Part shown: in pieces, positions 13,207 through 28,642 of the stretch
Numbering within the stretch: the first letter of the stretch is position 1
Layout of the letters: each line of letters begins with the position of its first letter
Source: Siphonodentalium dalli
Taxonomy: Eukaryota > Mollusca > Scaphopoda > Gadilida > Siphonodentaliidae
Assembly (NCBI GenBank): GCA_032622095.1
Contig: CP136064.1
Span: 2,666,001 to 2,730,000 of the forward strand
Length of the DNA stretch: 64,000 bases
Direction of reading: 5' to 3'
Translations under genes and position numbers: made by a program
Notes under the pieces: generated by a model
Databases searched by the model: none
Seen by the model: only the letters and a program-made list of their open reading frames with translations
Told to the model about the DNA's origin: nothing

Positions 13207-13654
13207 AAGTCTATAAAAGCTGGTGGCAGGTCACTCCCAACATCGGTTGTGCTGCATGACGCAGCCGTGCTATTCAAAAGAACACTCCTCCAACTTCAAA
13301 GCTTAATTCCCTTACGACTTATCAGTCATATGAAGAAAATGGATATAAATATCTGTTTACTAATAGAGAGAGAAAAACTAGTCATTTTAAAATTCGTTAT
13401 TTCCATTTTAAAGAAGATTGCTGCCGATCCGGATAACGGAATGTCTGCTCGGGCGTTGGCTGTTGTAATGGCGCCAAACATTATTCAATCTGTCGACCAG
13501 CATGAGGTGATCATCCAATTTACAGAACTTCTTATTAATAATTCGGATGACATTGGAATGGTATCCAGGACATTAATGAAAAAAGCAAATGAATTTAAAA
13601 CAATCGAATTAATTGGAGATTTTCCAGTGAAGAGGCGAGGATCATCATTGTCGA
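13207..13654 (+). CDS. RhoGAP-domain exon, unit 6
   Basis: Asp form, matching unit 4 in exon and diagnostic intron sites. The unit is 12980-15477. It is the last unit in which the second open frame (93 codons) is still intact. Confidence 0.75.
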
Positions 13655-15704
13655 GTAAGTCACATTGTTACATGTCATATTGACAAATCTAGAAATGAAT
13701 GGAAGTTTTTGTGGTTGAATAATGTATCTAGACATCAGAAGCGCTTTTTGACGCCTTACAACATTTCCTCAGAAGCACATTCGAAACCACGTAAGGCCAT
13801 TTCTAGAATTTAAAAATTAGAATGACGGCGATCACAGAACTAAGGTAAAAACATGCTAAAGCCGACTAAACCGTCAAAATCTCTGAGGAAATGGGACGTA
13901 AATTATGTTGCCGTGGCAAGGTGCGCTGAGTTTTTAACGTCACAACGTCAAAGTAACCTGGGGGTTGTAGTCAGCTGCGGGCAGAGTGGTAATGCGTTAA
14001 TGAGTTGCAGTCGACCCAAGGATATATAAATGCACCCTCCGCAATGAGTTTGATACAAAATTTAAGATTATTATTCAAGTTCATGATTTATATTTTTAAT
14101 TTGTATATAGAATTTTGCAGCAGATGTTTTATAGCATTCTCTAGCTATCAATTCATTTTTTCATCGTAATTTGGCTAGCAGAAATTGGAAATCACATCGC
14201 AAATTGCGATGTGAATCAAGTTAAAATGAGCCCTGAAGTTGTCATCTGTATTTATTCTACACTGTTCTGACAGATAATTTCAATCTATACCGGTACCTCA
14301 CACCTTCATTCATACTATAGCTACCTCTGTGATTATAAGTCTGATGAATCACCCAGGGCTTATATTTCATCCCACTTAACAAGAATTCATGCCTACGGGT
14401 CCCAGGATCCGATGGGGTGACCTAGGTTGGCCCCATGGGAGGAAATTGTTCATTTTTATGTCTAAAATATGCAATTTCCTTGCTTCTAGATCTGGTGCAT
14501 CATTAAAGATCCTGTGCCAGTGCATTCTCTTATATATGCGAGTCTCCCATAGTGAGCCTATTGTTAGACCGATACATTTTCTTTACACGCGGGGCTCCCT
14601 ATGGGAGAATAGCTAGCGTATATTAGAGAACGCACTGGCAAAGGGTTTTTCACAAAAAGCTCCAGTCATGAAAGGTTAAAGATATTTTTACTCAATATCC
14701 ATTCATAAAAAAATGAAGTAATTCATCTCCATAGTATAGCATTGATTCATTTCAATATATTAAATACTGGAATGTTACGAACATGAGTTTATACTACTAC
14801 TCTCTTAAATAACTCAAATAAAATAAACTTATATCTGATGTAAAGAGAAAGGCCAGTTTATATGACACAAATGAGTCATTTCTTGATCATATCCCATTAA
14901 ATAATGTACCAAGTACATTTAACCACTCGTACCAAATAGGCCACAGTCATCTATCTACATGATAGTACCTGGTCTATTCAGTACATTTACATCCAACATA
15001 TATTTGGTCTAACATATATGTGCCTGTTATATTTCAACGTCAATTTCAGAGTGTTAGGTTATGGCCATGGGTTCAGAGTTATTCCTCTTTGATCCCACTA
15101 TGCAACAGTATCATTGGATATATTATGCATGTGATGAGAACAATGTTACAGTTTTTTTTACAGTGAGGAGTGAACAGTTTGTGCACAATAAAATTTCTAC
15201 TGATTATCTCTCTGAGGTAAACTCTCTGAGACCACACATTTTATGCCCTCCTATTCATTACTCACTACGTAAATTACCATGTCCTCGTGTTGAAAATGAG
15301 ATTGTTTTATGGCTAAAGAGTTGCTGTTCCCATAGACTGTAAAACTGATTGCTTCGTTAGTTCTGTCAATTCATCACACACTATTTGTAACAAGTAGATA
15401 TATGAAATAAACTTTTCACCGCGGTCATACCGCATGTCAACCTCGTTAAGGAGGGTCGATTAATTAGAGCATAGCTGTACCCCTAGACCATCACATCGAC
15501 CCAGGTTGTTGGCCCATTATGTAACACCCTCTCCAAGTTGAGCTAAAGTGTCATGGACACTTTAATTTATCAACAACATGGCTGACGGCAGCCATCAATC
15601 GACTTTACTTTTTACATCACTAAATATTTCAGCATTCACTTCTCTACAACCACTAAATTTACTGGGAGTTATATGTATCATGTTTATTATATTTCTGTTT
15701 ACAG

Positions 15705-16152
15705 AAGTCTATAAAAGCTGGTGGCAGGTCACTCCCAACATCGGTTGTGCTGCATGACGCAGCCGTGCTATTCAAAAGAACACTCCTCCAACTTCAAAGC
15801 TTAATTCCCTTACGACTTATCAGTCATATGAAGAAAATGGATATAAATATCTGTTTACTAATAGAGAGAGAAAAACTAGTCATTTTAAAATTCGTTATTT
15901 CCATTTTAAAGAAGATTGCTGCCGATCCGGATAACGGAATGTCTGCTCGGGCGTTGGCTGTTGTAATGGCGCCAAACATTATTCAATCTGTCGACCAGCA
16001 TGAGGTGATCATCCAATTTACAGAACTTCTTATTAATAATTCGGATGACATTGGAATGGTATCCAGGACATTAATGAAAAAAGCAAATGAATTTAAAACA
16101 ATCGAATTAATTGGAGATTTTCCAGTGAAGAGGCGAGGATCATCATTGTCGA
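15705..16152 (+). CDS. RhoGAP-domain exon, unit 7
   Basis: Asp form. The unit is 15478-17975. It shares with unit 8 a private set of changes: CATCGGAAGC, GTTGCTGTGG, CCTCTCACC, GGGGTTCCC and loss of the AATAAA near the core end (AAATTAAC). The T-run in the second open frame is shortened from here on. Confidence 0.75.
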
Positions 16153-18202
16153 GTAAGTCACATTGTTACATGTCATATTGACAAATCTAGAAATGAATGG
16201 AAGTTTTTGTGGTTGAATAATGTATCTAGACATCGGAAGCGCTTTTTGACGCCTTACAACATTTCCTCAGAAGCACATTTCGAAACCACGAAAGGCCATT
16301 TCTAGAATTTAAAAATTAGAATGACGGCGATCACAGAACTAAGGTAAAAACATGCTAAAGCCGACTAAACCGTCAAAATCTCTGAGGAAATGGGACGTAA
16401 ATTATGTTGCTGTGGCAAGGTGCGCTGAGTTTTTAACGTCACAACGTCAAAGTAACCTGGGGGTTGTAGTCAGCTGCGGGCAGAGTGGTAATGCGTTAAT
16501 GAGTTGCAGTCGACCCAAGGATATATAAATGCACCCTCCGCAATGAGTTTGATACAAAATTTAAGATTATTATTCAAGTTCATGATTTATATTTTTAATT
16601 TGTATATAGAATTTTGCAGCAGATGTTTTATAGCATTCTCTAGCTATCAATTCATTTTTTCATCGTAATTTGGCTAGCAGAAATTGGAAATCACATCGCA
16701 AATTGCGATGTGAATCAAGTTAAAATGAGCCCTGAAGTTGTCATCTGTATTTATTCTACACTGTTCTGACAGATAATTTCAATCTATACCGGTACCTCTC
16801 ACCTTCATTCATACTATAGCTACCTCTGTGATTATAAGTCTGATGAATCACCCAGGGCTTATATTTCATCCCACTTAACAAGAATTCATGCCTACGGGTC
16901 CCAGGATCCGATGGGGTGACCTAGGTTGGCCCCATGGGAGGAAATTGTTCATTTTTATGTCTAAAATATGCAATTTCCTTGCTTCTAGATCTGGTGCATC
17001 ATTAAAGATCCTGTGCCAGTGCATTCTCTTATATATGCGAGTCTCCCATAGTGAGCCTATTGTTAGACCGATACATTTTCTTTACACGCGGGGTTCCCTA
17101 TGGGAGAATAGCTAGCGTATATTAGAGAACGCACTGGCAAAGGGTTTTTCACAAAAAGCTCCAGTCATGAAAGGTTAAAGATATTTTTACTCAATATCCA
17201 TTCATAAAAAAATGAAGTAATTCATCTCCATAGTATAGCATTGATTCATTTCAATATATTAAATACTGGAATGTTACGAACATGAGTTTATACTACTACT
17301 CTCTTAAATAACTCAAATAAAATAAACTTATATCTGATGTAAAGAGAAAGGCCAGTTTATATGACACAAATGAGTCATTTCTTGATCATATCCCATTAAA
17401 TAATGTACCAAGTACATTTAACCACTCGTACCAAATAGGCCACAGTCATCTATCTACATGATAGTACCTGGTCTATTCAGTACATTTACATCCAACATAT
17501 ATTTGGTCTAACATATATGTGCCTGTTATATTTCAACGTCAATTTCAGAGTGTTAGGTTATGGCCATGGGTTCAGAGTTATTCCTCTTTGATCCCACTAT
17601 GCAACAGTATCATTGGATATATTATGCATGTGATGAGAACAATGTTACAGTTTTTTTACAGTGAGGAGTGAACAGTTTGTGCACAATAAAATTTCTACTG
17701 ATTATCTCTCTGAGGTAAACTCTCTGAGACCACACATTTTATGCCCTCCTATTCATTACTCACTACGTAAATTACCATGTCCTCGTGTTGAAAATGAGAT
17801 TGTTTTATGGCTAAAGAGTTGCTGTTCCCATAGACTGTAAAACTGATTGCTTCGTTAGTTCTGTCAATTCATCACACACTATTTGTAACAAGTAGATATA
17901 TGAAATTAACTTTTCACCGCGGTCATACCGCATGTCAACCTCGTTAAGGAGGGTCGATTAATTAGAGCATAGCTGTACCCCTAGACCATCACATCGACCC
18001 AGGTTGTTGGCCCATTATGTAACACCCTCTCCAAGTTGAGCTAAAGTGTCATGGACACTTTAATTTATCAACAACATGGCTGACGGCAGCCATCAATCGA
18101 CTTTACTTTTTACATCACTAAATATTTCAGCATTCACTTCTCTACAACCACTAAATTTACTGGGAGTTATATGTATCATGTTTATTATATTTCTGTTTAC
18201 AG

Positions 18203-18650
18203 AAGTCTATAAAAGCTGGTGGCAGGTCACTCCCAACATCGGTTGTGCTGCATGACGCAGCCGTGCTATTCAAAAGAACACTCCTCCAACTTCAAAGCTT
18301 AATTCCCTTACGACTTATCAGTCATATGAAGAAAATGGATATAAATATCTGTTTACTAATAGAGAGAGAAAAACTAGTCATTTTAAAATTCGTTATTTCC
18401 ATTTTAAAGAAGATTGCTGCCGATCCGGATAACGGAATGTCTGCTCGGGCGTTGGCTGTTGTAATGGCGCCAAACATTATTCAATCTGTCGACCAGCATG
18501 AGGTGATCATCCAATTTACAGAACTTCTTATTAATAATTCGGATGACATTGGAATGGTATCCAGGACATTAATGAAAAAAGCAAATGAATTTAAAACAAT
18601 CGAATTAATTGGAGATTTTCCAGTGAAGAGGCGAGGATCATCATTGTCGA
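18203..18650 (+). CDS. RhoGAP-domain exon, unit 8
   Basis: Asp form. The unit is 17976-20473. It carries the same private markers as unit 7, so units 7 and 8 are each other's closest copies. Confidence 0.75.
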
Positions 18651-20700
18651 GTAAGTCACATTGTTACATGTCATATTGACAAATCTAGAAATGAATGGAA
18701 GTTTTTGTGGTTGAATAATGTATCTAGACATCGGAAGCGCTTTTTGACGCCTTACAACATTTCCTCAGAAGCACATTTCGAAACCACGAAAGGCCATTTC
18801 TAGAATTTAAAAATTAGAATGACGGCGATCACAGAACTAAGGTAAAAACATGCTAAAGCCGACTAAACCGTCAAAATCTCTGAGGAAATGGGACGTAAAT
18901 TATGTTGCTGTGGCAAGGTGCGCTGAGTTTTTAACGTCACAACGTCAAAGTAACCTGGGGGTTGTAGTCAGCTGCGGGCAGAGTGGTAATGCGTTAATGA
19001 GTTGCAGTCGACCCAAGGATATATAAATGCACCCTCCGCAATGAGTTTGATACAAAATTTAAGATTATTATTCAAGTTCATGATTTATATTTTTAATTTG
19101 TATATAGAATTTTGCAGCAGATGTTTTATAGCATTCTCTAGCTATCAATTCATTTTTTCATCGTAATTTGGCTAGCAGAAATTGGAAATCACATCGCAAA
19201 TTGCGATGTGAATCAAGTTAAAATGAGCCCTGAAGTTGTCATCTGTATTTATTCTACACTGTTCTGACAGATAATTTCAATCTATACCGGTACCTCTCAC
19301 CTTCATTCATACTATAGCTACCTCTGTGATTATAAGTCTGATGAATCACCCAGGGCTTATATTTCATCCCACTTAACAAGAATTCATGCCTACGGGTCCC
19401 AGGATCCGATGGGGTGACCTAGGTTGGCCCCATGGGAGGAAATTGTTCATTTTTATGTCTAAAATATGCAATTTCCTTGCTTCTAGATCTGGTGCATCAT
19501 TAAAGATCCTGTGCCAGTGCATTCTCTTATATATGCGAGTCTCCCATAGTGAGCCTATTGTTAGACCGATACATTTTCTTTACACGCGGGGTTCCCTATG
19601 GGAGAATAGCTAGCGTATATTAGAGAACGCACTGGCAAAGGGTTTTTCACAAAAAGCTCCAGTCATGAAAGGTTAAAGATATTTTTACTCAATATCCATT
19701 CATAAAAAAATGAAGTAATTCATCTCCATAGTATAGCATTGATTCATTTCAATATATTAAATACTGGAATGTTACGAACATGAGTTTATACTACTACTCT
19801 CTTAAATAACTCAAATAAAATAAACTTATATCTGATGTAAAGAGAAAGGCCAGTTTATATGACACAAATGAGTCATTTCTTGATCATATCCCATTAAATA
19901 ATGTACCAAGTACATTTAACCACTCGTACCAAATAGGCCACAGTCATCTATCTACATGATAGTACCTGGTCTATTCAGTACATTTACATCCAACATATAT
20001 TTGGTCTAACATATATGTGCCTGTTATATTTCAACGTCAATTTCAGAGTGTTAGGTTATGGCCATGGGTTCAGAGTTATTCCTCTTTGATCCCACTATGC
20101 AACAGTATCATTGGATATATTATGCATGTGATGAGAACAATGTTACAGTTTTTTTACAGTGAGGAGTGAACAGTTTGTGCACAATAAAATTTCTACTGAT
20201 TATCTCTCTGAGGTAAACTCTCTGAGACCACACATTTTATGCCCTCCTATTCATTACTCACTACGTAAATTACCATGTCCTCGTGTTGAAAATGAGATTG
20301 TTTTATGGCTAAAGAGTTGCTGTTCCCATAGACTGTAAAACTGATTGCTTCGTTAGTTCTGTCAATTCATCACACACTATTTGTAACAAGTAGATATATG
20401 AAATTAACTTTTCACCGCGGTCATACCGCATGTCAACCTCGTTAAGGAGGGTCGATTAATTAGAGCATAGCTGTACCCCTAGACCATCACATCGACCCAG
20501 GTTGTTGGCCCATTATGTAACACCCTCTCCAAGTTGAGCTAAAGTGTCATGGACACTTTAATTTATCAACAACATGGCTGACGGCAGCCATCAATCGACT
20601 TTACTTTTTACATCACTAAATATTTCAGCATTCACTTCTCTACAACCACTAAATTTACTGGGAGTTATATGTATCATGTTTATTATATTTCTGTTTACAG

Positions 20701-21148
20701 AAGTCTATAAAAGCTGGTGGCAGGTCACTCCCAACATCGGTTGTGCTGCATGACGCAGCCGTGCTATTCAAAAGAACACTCCTCCAACTTCAAAGCTTAA
20801 TTCCCTTACGACTTATCAGTCATATGAAGAAAATGGATATAAATATCTGTTTACTAATAGAGAGAGAAAAACTAGTCATTTTAAAATTCGTTATTTCCAT
20901 TTTAAAGAAGATTGCTGCCGATCCGGATAACGGAATGTCTGCTCGGGCGTTGGCTGTTGTAATGGCGCCAAACATTATTCAATCTGTCGACCAGCATGAG
21001 GTGATCATCCAATTTACAGAACTTCTTATTAATAATTCGGATGACATTGGAATGGTATCCAGGACATTAATGAAAAAAGCAAATGAATTTAAAACAATCG
21101 AATTAATTGGAGATTTTCCAGTGAAGAGGCGAGGATCATCATTGTCGA
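20701..21148 (+). CDS. RhoGAP-domain exon, unit 9
   Basis: Asp form. The unit is 20474-22971. It is the first of the right-hand group (units 9-18), marked by GGATAAATAATGC and ACGTATATTA in the second open frame. It goes back to CATCAGAAG and CCTCACACC. Confidence 0.75.
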
Positions 21149-23198
21149 GTAAGTCACATTGTTACATGTCATATTGACAAATCTAGAAATGAATGGAAGT
21201 TTTTGTGGTTGAATAATGTATCTAGACATCAGAAGCGCTTTTTGACGCCTTACAACATTTCCTCAGAAGCACATTTCGAAACCACGAAAGGCCATTTCTA
21301 GAATTTAAAAATTAGAATGACGGCGATCACAGAACTAAGGTAAAAACATGCTAAAGCCGACTAAAACGTCAAAATCTCTGAGGAAATGGGACGTAAATTA
21401 TGTTGCCGTGGCAAGGTGCGCTGAGTTTTTAACGTCACAACGTCAAAGTAACCTGGGGGTTGTAGTCAGCTGCGGGCAGAGTGGTAATGCGTTAATGAGT
21501 TGCAGTCGACCCAAGGATATATAAATGCACCCTCCGCAATGAGTTTGATACAAAATTTAAGATTATTATTCAAGTTCATGATTTATATTTTTAATTTGTA
21601 TATAGAATTTTGCAGCAGATGTTTTATAGCATTCTCTAGCTATCAATTCATTTTTTCATCGTAATTTGGCTAGCAGAAATTGGAAATCACATCGCAAATT
21701 GCGATGTGAATCAAGTTAAAATGAGCCCTGAAGTTGTCATCTGTATTTATTCTACACTGTTCTGACAGATAATTTCAATCTATACCGGTACCTCACACCT
21801 TCATTCATACTATAGCTACCTCTGTGATTATAAGTCTGATGAATCACCCAGGGCTTATATTTCATCCCACTTAACAAGAATTCATGCCTACGGGTCCCAG
21901 GATCCGATGGGGTGACCTAGGTTGGCCCCATGGGAGGAAATTGTTCATTTTTATGTCTAAAATATGCAATTTCCTTGCTTCTAGATCTGGTGCATCATTA
22001 AAGATCCTGTGCCAGTGCATTCTCTTATATATGCGAGTCTCCCATAGTGAGCCTATTGTTAGACCGATACATTTTCTTTACACGCGGGGCTCCCTATGGG
22101 AGAATAGCTAGCGTATATTAGAGAACGCACTGGCAAAGGGTTTTTCACAAAAAGCTCCAGTCATGAAAGGTTAAAGATATTTTTACTCAATATCCATTCA
22201 TAAAAAAATGAAGTAATTCATCTCCATAGTATAGCATTGATTCATTTCAATATATTAAATACTGGAATGTTACGAACATGAGTTTATACTACTACTCTCT
22301 TAAATAACTCAAATAAAATAAACTTATATCTGATGTAAAGAGAAAGGCCAGTTTATATGACACAAATGAGTCATTTCTTGATCATATCCCATTAAATAAT
22401 GTACCAAGTACATTTAACCACTCGTACCAAATAGGCCACAGTCATCTATCTACATGATAGTACCTGGTCTATTCAGTACATTTACATCCAACATATATTT
22501 GGTCTAACATGTATGTGCCTGTTATATTTCAACGTCAATTTCAGAGTGTTAGGTTATGGCCATGGGTTCAGAGTTATTCCTCTTTGATCCCACTATGCAA
22601 CAGTATCATTGGATAAATAATGCATGTGATGAGAACAATGTTACAGTTTTTTTACAGTGAGGAGTGAACAGTTTGTGCACAATAAAATTTCTACTGATTA
22701 TCTCTCTGAGGTAAACTCTCTGAGACCACACATTTTATGCCCTCCTATTCATTACTCACTACGTATATTACCATGTCCTCGTGTTGAAAATGAGATTGTT
22801 TTATGGCTAAAGAGTTGCTGTTCCCATAGACTGTAAAACTGATTGCTTCGTTAGTTCTGTCAATTCATCACACACTATTTGTAACAAGTAGATATATGAA
22901 ATAAACTTTTCACCGCGGTCATACCGCATGTCAACCTCGTTAAGGAGGGTCGATTAATTAGAGCATAGCTGTACCCCTAGACCATCACATCGACCCAGGT
23001 TGTTGGCCCATTATGTAACACCCTCTCCAAGTTGAGCTAAAGTGTCATGGACACTTTAATTTATCAACAACATGGCTGACGGCAGCCATCAATCGACTTT
23101 ACTTTTTACATCACTAAATATTTCAGCATTCACTTCTCTACAACCACTAAATTTACTGGGAGTTATATGTATCATGTTTATTATATTTCTGTTTACAG

Positions 23199-23646
23199 AA
23201 GTCTATAAAAGCTGGTGGCAGGTCACTCCCAACATCGGTTGTGCTGCATGACGCAGCCGTGCTATTCAAAAGAACACTCCTCCAACTTCAAAGCTTAATT
23301 CCCTTACGACTTATCAGTCATATGAAGAAAATGGATATAAATATCTGTTTACTAATAGAGAGAGAAAAACTAGTCATTTTAAAATTCGTTATTTCCATTT
23401 TAAAGAAGATTGCTGCCGATCCGGATAACGGAATGTCTGCTCGGGCGTTGGCTGTTGTAATGGCGCCAAACATTATTCAATCTGTCGACCAGCATGAGGT
23501 GATCATCCAATTTACAGAACTTCTTATTAATAATTCGGATGACATTGGAATGGTATCCAGGACATTAATGAAAAAAGCAAATGAATTTAAAACAATCGAA
23601 TTAATTGGAGATTTTCCAGTGAAGAGGCGAGGATCATCATTGTCGA
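23199..23646 (+). CDS. RhoGAP-domain exon, unit 10
   Basis: Asp form. The unit is 22972-25469. I found no difference from unit 9 at any of the diagnostic sites. Confidence 0.75.
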
Positions 23647-25696
23647 GTAAGTCACATTGTTACATGTCATATTGACAAATCTAGAAATGAATGGAAGTTT
23701 TTGTGGTTGAATAATGTATCTAGACATCAGAAGCGCTTTTTGACGCCTTACAACATTTCCTCAGAAGCACATTTCGAAACCACGAAAGGCCATTTCTAGA
23801 ATTTAAAAATTAGAATGACGGCGATCACAGAACTAAGGTAAAAACATGCTAAAGCCGACTAAAACGTCAAAATCTCTGAGGAAATGGGACGTAAATTATG
23901 TTGCCGTGGCAAGGTGCGCTGAGTTTTTAACGTCACAACGTCAAAGTAACCTGGGGGTTGTAGTCAGCTGCGGGCAGAGTGGTAATGCGTTAATGAGTTG
24001 CAGTCGACCCAAGGATATATAAATGCACCCTCCGCAATGAGTTTGATACAAAATTTAAGATTATTATTCAAGTTCATGATTTATATTTTTAATTTGTATA
24101 TAGAATTTTGCAGCAGATGTTTTATAGCATTCTCTAGCTATCAATTCATTTTTTCATCGTAATTTGGCTAGCAGAAATTGGAAATCACATCGCAAATTGC
24201 GATGTGAATCAAGTTAAAATGAGCCCTGAAGTTGTCATCTGTATTTATTCTACACTGTTCTGACAGATAATTTCAATCTATACCGGTACCTCACACCTTC
24301 ATTCATACTATAGCTACCTCTGTGATTATAAGTCTGATGAATCACCCAGGGCTTATATTTCATCCCACTTAACAAGAATTCATGCCTACGGGTCCCAGGA
24401 TCCGATGGGGTGACCTAGGTTGGCCCCATGGGAGGAAATTGTTCATTTTTATGTCTAAAATATGCAATTTCCTTGCTTCTAGATCTGGTGCATCATTAAA
24501 GATCCTGTGCCAGTGCATTCTCTTATATATGCGAGTCTCCCATAGTGAGCCTATTGTTAGACCGATACATTTTCTTTACACGCGGGGCTCCCTATGGGAG
24601 AATAGCTAGCGTATATTAGAGAACGCACTGGCAAAGGGTTTTTCACAAAAAGCTCCAGTCATGAAAGGTTAAAGATATTTTTACTCAATATCCATTCATA
24701 AAAAAATGAAGTAATTCATCTCCATAGTATAGCATTGATTCATTTCAATATATTAAATACTGGAATGTTACGAACATGAGTTTATACTACTACTCTCTTA
24801 AATAACTCAAATAAAATAAACTTATATCTGATGTAAAGAGAAAGGCCAGTTTATATGACACAAATGAGTCATTTCTTGATCATATCCCATTAAATAATGT
24901 ACCAAGTACATTTAACCACTCGTACCAAATAGGCCACAGTCATCTATCTACATGATAGTACCTGGTCTATTCAGTACATTTACATCCAACATATATTTGG
25001 TCTAACATGTATGTGCCTGTTATATTTCAACGTCAATTTCAGAGTGTTAGGTTATGGCCATGGGTTCAGAGTTATTCCTCTTTGATCCCACTATGCAACA
25101 GTATCATTGGATAAATAATGCATGTGATGAGAACAATGTTACAGTTTTTTTACAGTGAGGAGTGAACAGTTTGTGCACAATAAAATTTCTACTGATTATC
25201 TCTCTGAGGTAAACTCTCTGAGACCACACATTTTATGCCCTCCTATTCATTACTCACTACGTATATTACCATGTCCTCGTGTTGAAAATGAGATTGTTTT
25301 ATGGCTAAAGAGTTGCTGTTCCCATAGACTGTAAAACTGATTGCTTCGTTAGTTCTGTCAATTCATCACACACTATTTGTAACAAGTAGATATATGAAAT
25401 AAACTTTTCACCGCGGTCATACCGCATGTCAACCTCGTTAAGGAGGGTCGATTAATTAGAGCATAGCTGTACCCCTAGACCATCACATCGACCCAGGTTG
25501 TTGGCCCATTATGTAACACCCTCTCCAAGTTGAGCTAAAGTGTCATGGACACTTTAATTTATCAACAACATGGCTGACGGCAGCCATCAATCGACTTTAC
25601 TTTTTACATCACTAAATATTTCAGCATTCACTTCTCTACAACCACTAAATTTACTGGGAGTTATATGTATCATGTTTATTATATTTCTGTTTACAG

Positions 25697-26144
25697 AAGT
25701 CTATAAAAGCTGGTGGCAGGTCACTCCCAACATCGGTTGTGCTGCATGACGCAGCCGTGCTATTCAAAAGAACACTCCTCCAACTTCAAAGCTTAATTCC
25801 CTTACGACTTATCAGTCATATGAAGAAAATGGATATAAATATCTGTTTACTAATAGAGAGAGAAAAACTAGTCATTTTAAAATTCGTTATTTCCATTTTA
25901 AAGAAGATTGCTGCCGATCCGGATAACGGAATGTCTGCTCGGGCGTTGGCTGTTGTAATGGCGCCAAACATTATTCAATCTGTCGACCAGCATGAGGTGA
26001 TCATCCAATTTACAGAACTTCTTATTAATAATTCGGATGACATTGGAATGGTATCCAGGACATTAATGAAAAAAGCAAATGAATTTAAAACAATCGAATT
26101 AATTGGAGATTTTCCAGTGAAGAGGCGAGGATCATCATTGTCGA
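25697..26144 (+). CDS. RhoGAP-domain exon, unit 11
   Basis: Asp form. The unit is 25470-27967. It matches units 9 and 10 at the diagnostic sites. Confidence 0.75.
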
Positions 26145-28194
26145 GTAAGTCACATTGTTACATGTCATATTGACAAATCTAGAAATGAATGGAAGTTTTT
26201 GTGGTTGAATAATGTATCTAGACATCAGAAGCGCTTTTTGACGCCTTACAACATTTCCTCAGAAGCACATTTCGAAACCACGAAAGGCCATTTCTAGAAT
26301 TTAAAAATTAGAATGACGGCGATCACAGAACTAAGGTAAAAACATGCTAAAGCCGACTAAAACGTCAAAATCTCTGAGGAAATGGGACGTAAATTATGTT
26401 GCCGTGGCAAGGTGCGCTGAGTTTTTAACGTCACAACGTCAAAGTAACCTGGGGGTTGTAGTCAGCTGCGGGCAGAGTGGTAATGCGTTAATGAGTTGCA
26501 GTCGACCCAAGGATATATAAATGCACCCTCCGCAATGAGTTTGATACAAAATTTAAGATTATTATTCAAGTTCATGATTTATATTTTTAATTTGTATATA
26601 GAATTTTGCAGCAGATGTTTTATAGCATTCTCTAGCTATCAATTCATTTTTTCATCGTAATTTGGCTAGCAGAAATTGGAAATCACATCGCAAATTGCGA
26701 TGTGAATCAAGTTAAAATGAGCCCTGAAGTTGTCATCTGTATTTATTCTACACTGTTCTGACAGATAATTTCAATCTATACCGGTACCTCACACCTTCAT
26801 TCATACTATAGCTACCTCTGTGATTATAAGTCTGATGAATCACCCAGGGCTTATATTTCATCCCACTTAACAAGAATTCATGCCTACGGGTCCCAGGATC
26901 CGATGGGGTGACCTAGGTTGGCCCCATGGGAGGAAATTGTTCATTTTTATGTCTAAAATATGCAATTTCCTTGCTTCTAGATCTGGTGCATCATTAAAGA
27001 TCCTGTGCCAGTGCATTCTCTTATATATGCGAGTCTCCCATAGTGAGCCTATTGTTAGACCGATACATTTTCTTTACACGCGGGGCTCCCTATGGGAGAA
27101 TAGCTAGCGTATATTAGAGAACGCACTGGCAAAGGGTTTTTCACAAAAAGCTCCAGTCATGAAAGGTTAAAGATATTTTTACTCAATATCCATTCATAAA
27201 AAAATGAAGTAATTCATCTCCATAGTATAGCATTGATTCATTTCAATATATTAAATACTGGAATGTTACGAACATGAGTTTATACTACTACTCTCTTAAA
27301 TAACTCAAATAAAATAAACTTATATCTGATGTAAAGAGAAAGGCCAGTTTATATGACACAAATGAGTCATTTCTTGATCATATCCCATTAAATAATGTAC
27401 CAAGTACATTTAACCACTCGTACCAAATAGGCCACAGTCATCTATCTACATGATAGTACCTGGTCTATTCAGTACATTTACATCCAACATATATTTGGTC
27501 TAACATGTATGTGCCTGTTATATTTCAACGTCAATTTCAGAGTGTTAGGTTATGGCCATGGGTTCAGAGTTATTCCTCTTTGATCCCACTATGCAACAGT
27601 ATCATTGGATAAATAATGCATGTGATGAGAACAATGTTACAGTTTTTTTACAGTGAGGAGTGAACAGTTTGTGCACAATAAAATTTCTACTGATTATCTC
27701 TCTGAGGTAAACTCTCTGAGACCACACATTTTATGCCCTCCTATTCATTACTCACTACGTATATTACCATGTCCTCGTGTTGAAAATGAGATTGTTTTAT
27801 GGCTAAAGAGTTGCTGTTCCCATAGACTGTAAAACTGATTGCTTCGTTAGTTCTGTCAATTCATCACACACTATTTGTAACAAGTAGATATATGAAATAA
27901 ACTTTTCACCGCGGTCATACCGCATGTCAACCTCGTTAAGGAGGGTCGATTAATTAGAGCATAGCTGTACCCCTAGACCATCACATCGACCCAGGTTGTT
28001 GGCCCATTATGTAACACCCTCTCCAAGTTGAGCTAAAGTGTCATGGACACTTTAATTTATCAACAACATGGCTGACGGCAGCCATCAATCGACTTTACTT
28101 TTTACATCACTAAATATTTCAGCATTCACTTCTCTACAACCACTAAATTTACTGGGAGTTATATGTATCATGTTTATTATATTTCTGTTTACAG

Positions 28195-28642
28195 AAGTCT
28201 ATAAAAGCTGGTGGCAGGTCACTCCCAACATCGGTTGTGCTGCATGACGCAGCCGTGCTATTCAAAAGAACACTCCTCCAACTTCAAAGCTTAATTCCCT
28301 TACGACTTATCAGTCATATGAAGAAAATGGATATAAATATCTGTTTACTAATAGAGAGAGAAAAACTAGTCATTTTAAAATTCGTTATTTCCATTTTAAA
28401 GAAGATTGCTGCCGATCCGGATAACGGAATGTCTGCTCGGGCGTTGGCTGTTGTAATGGCGCCAAACATTATTCAATCTGTCGACCAGCATGAGGTGATC
28501 ATCCAATTTACAGAACTTCTTATTAATAATTCGGATGACATTGGAATGGTATCCAGGACATTAATGAAAAAAGCAAATGAATTTAAAACAATCGAATTAA
28601 TTGGAGATTTTCCAGTGAAGAGGCGAGGATCATCATTGTCGA
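28195..28642 (+). CDS. RhoGAP-domain exon, unit 12
   Basis: Asp form. The unit is 27968-30465. It carries TTAAAAGTTAG and CCTCTCACC in the downstream intron, which mark the group made of units 12 and 14-18. Confidence 0.75.
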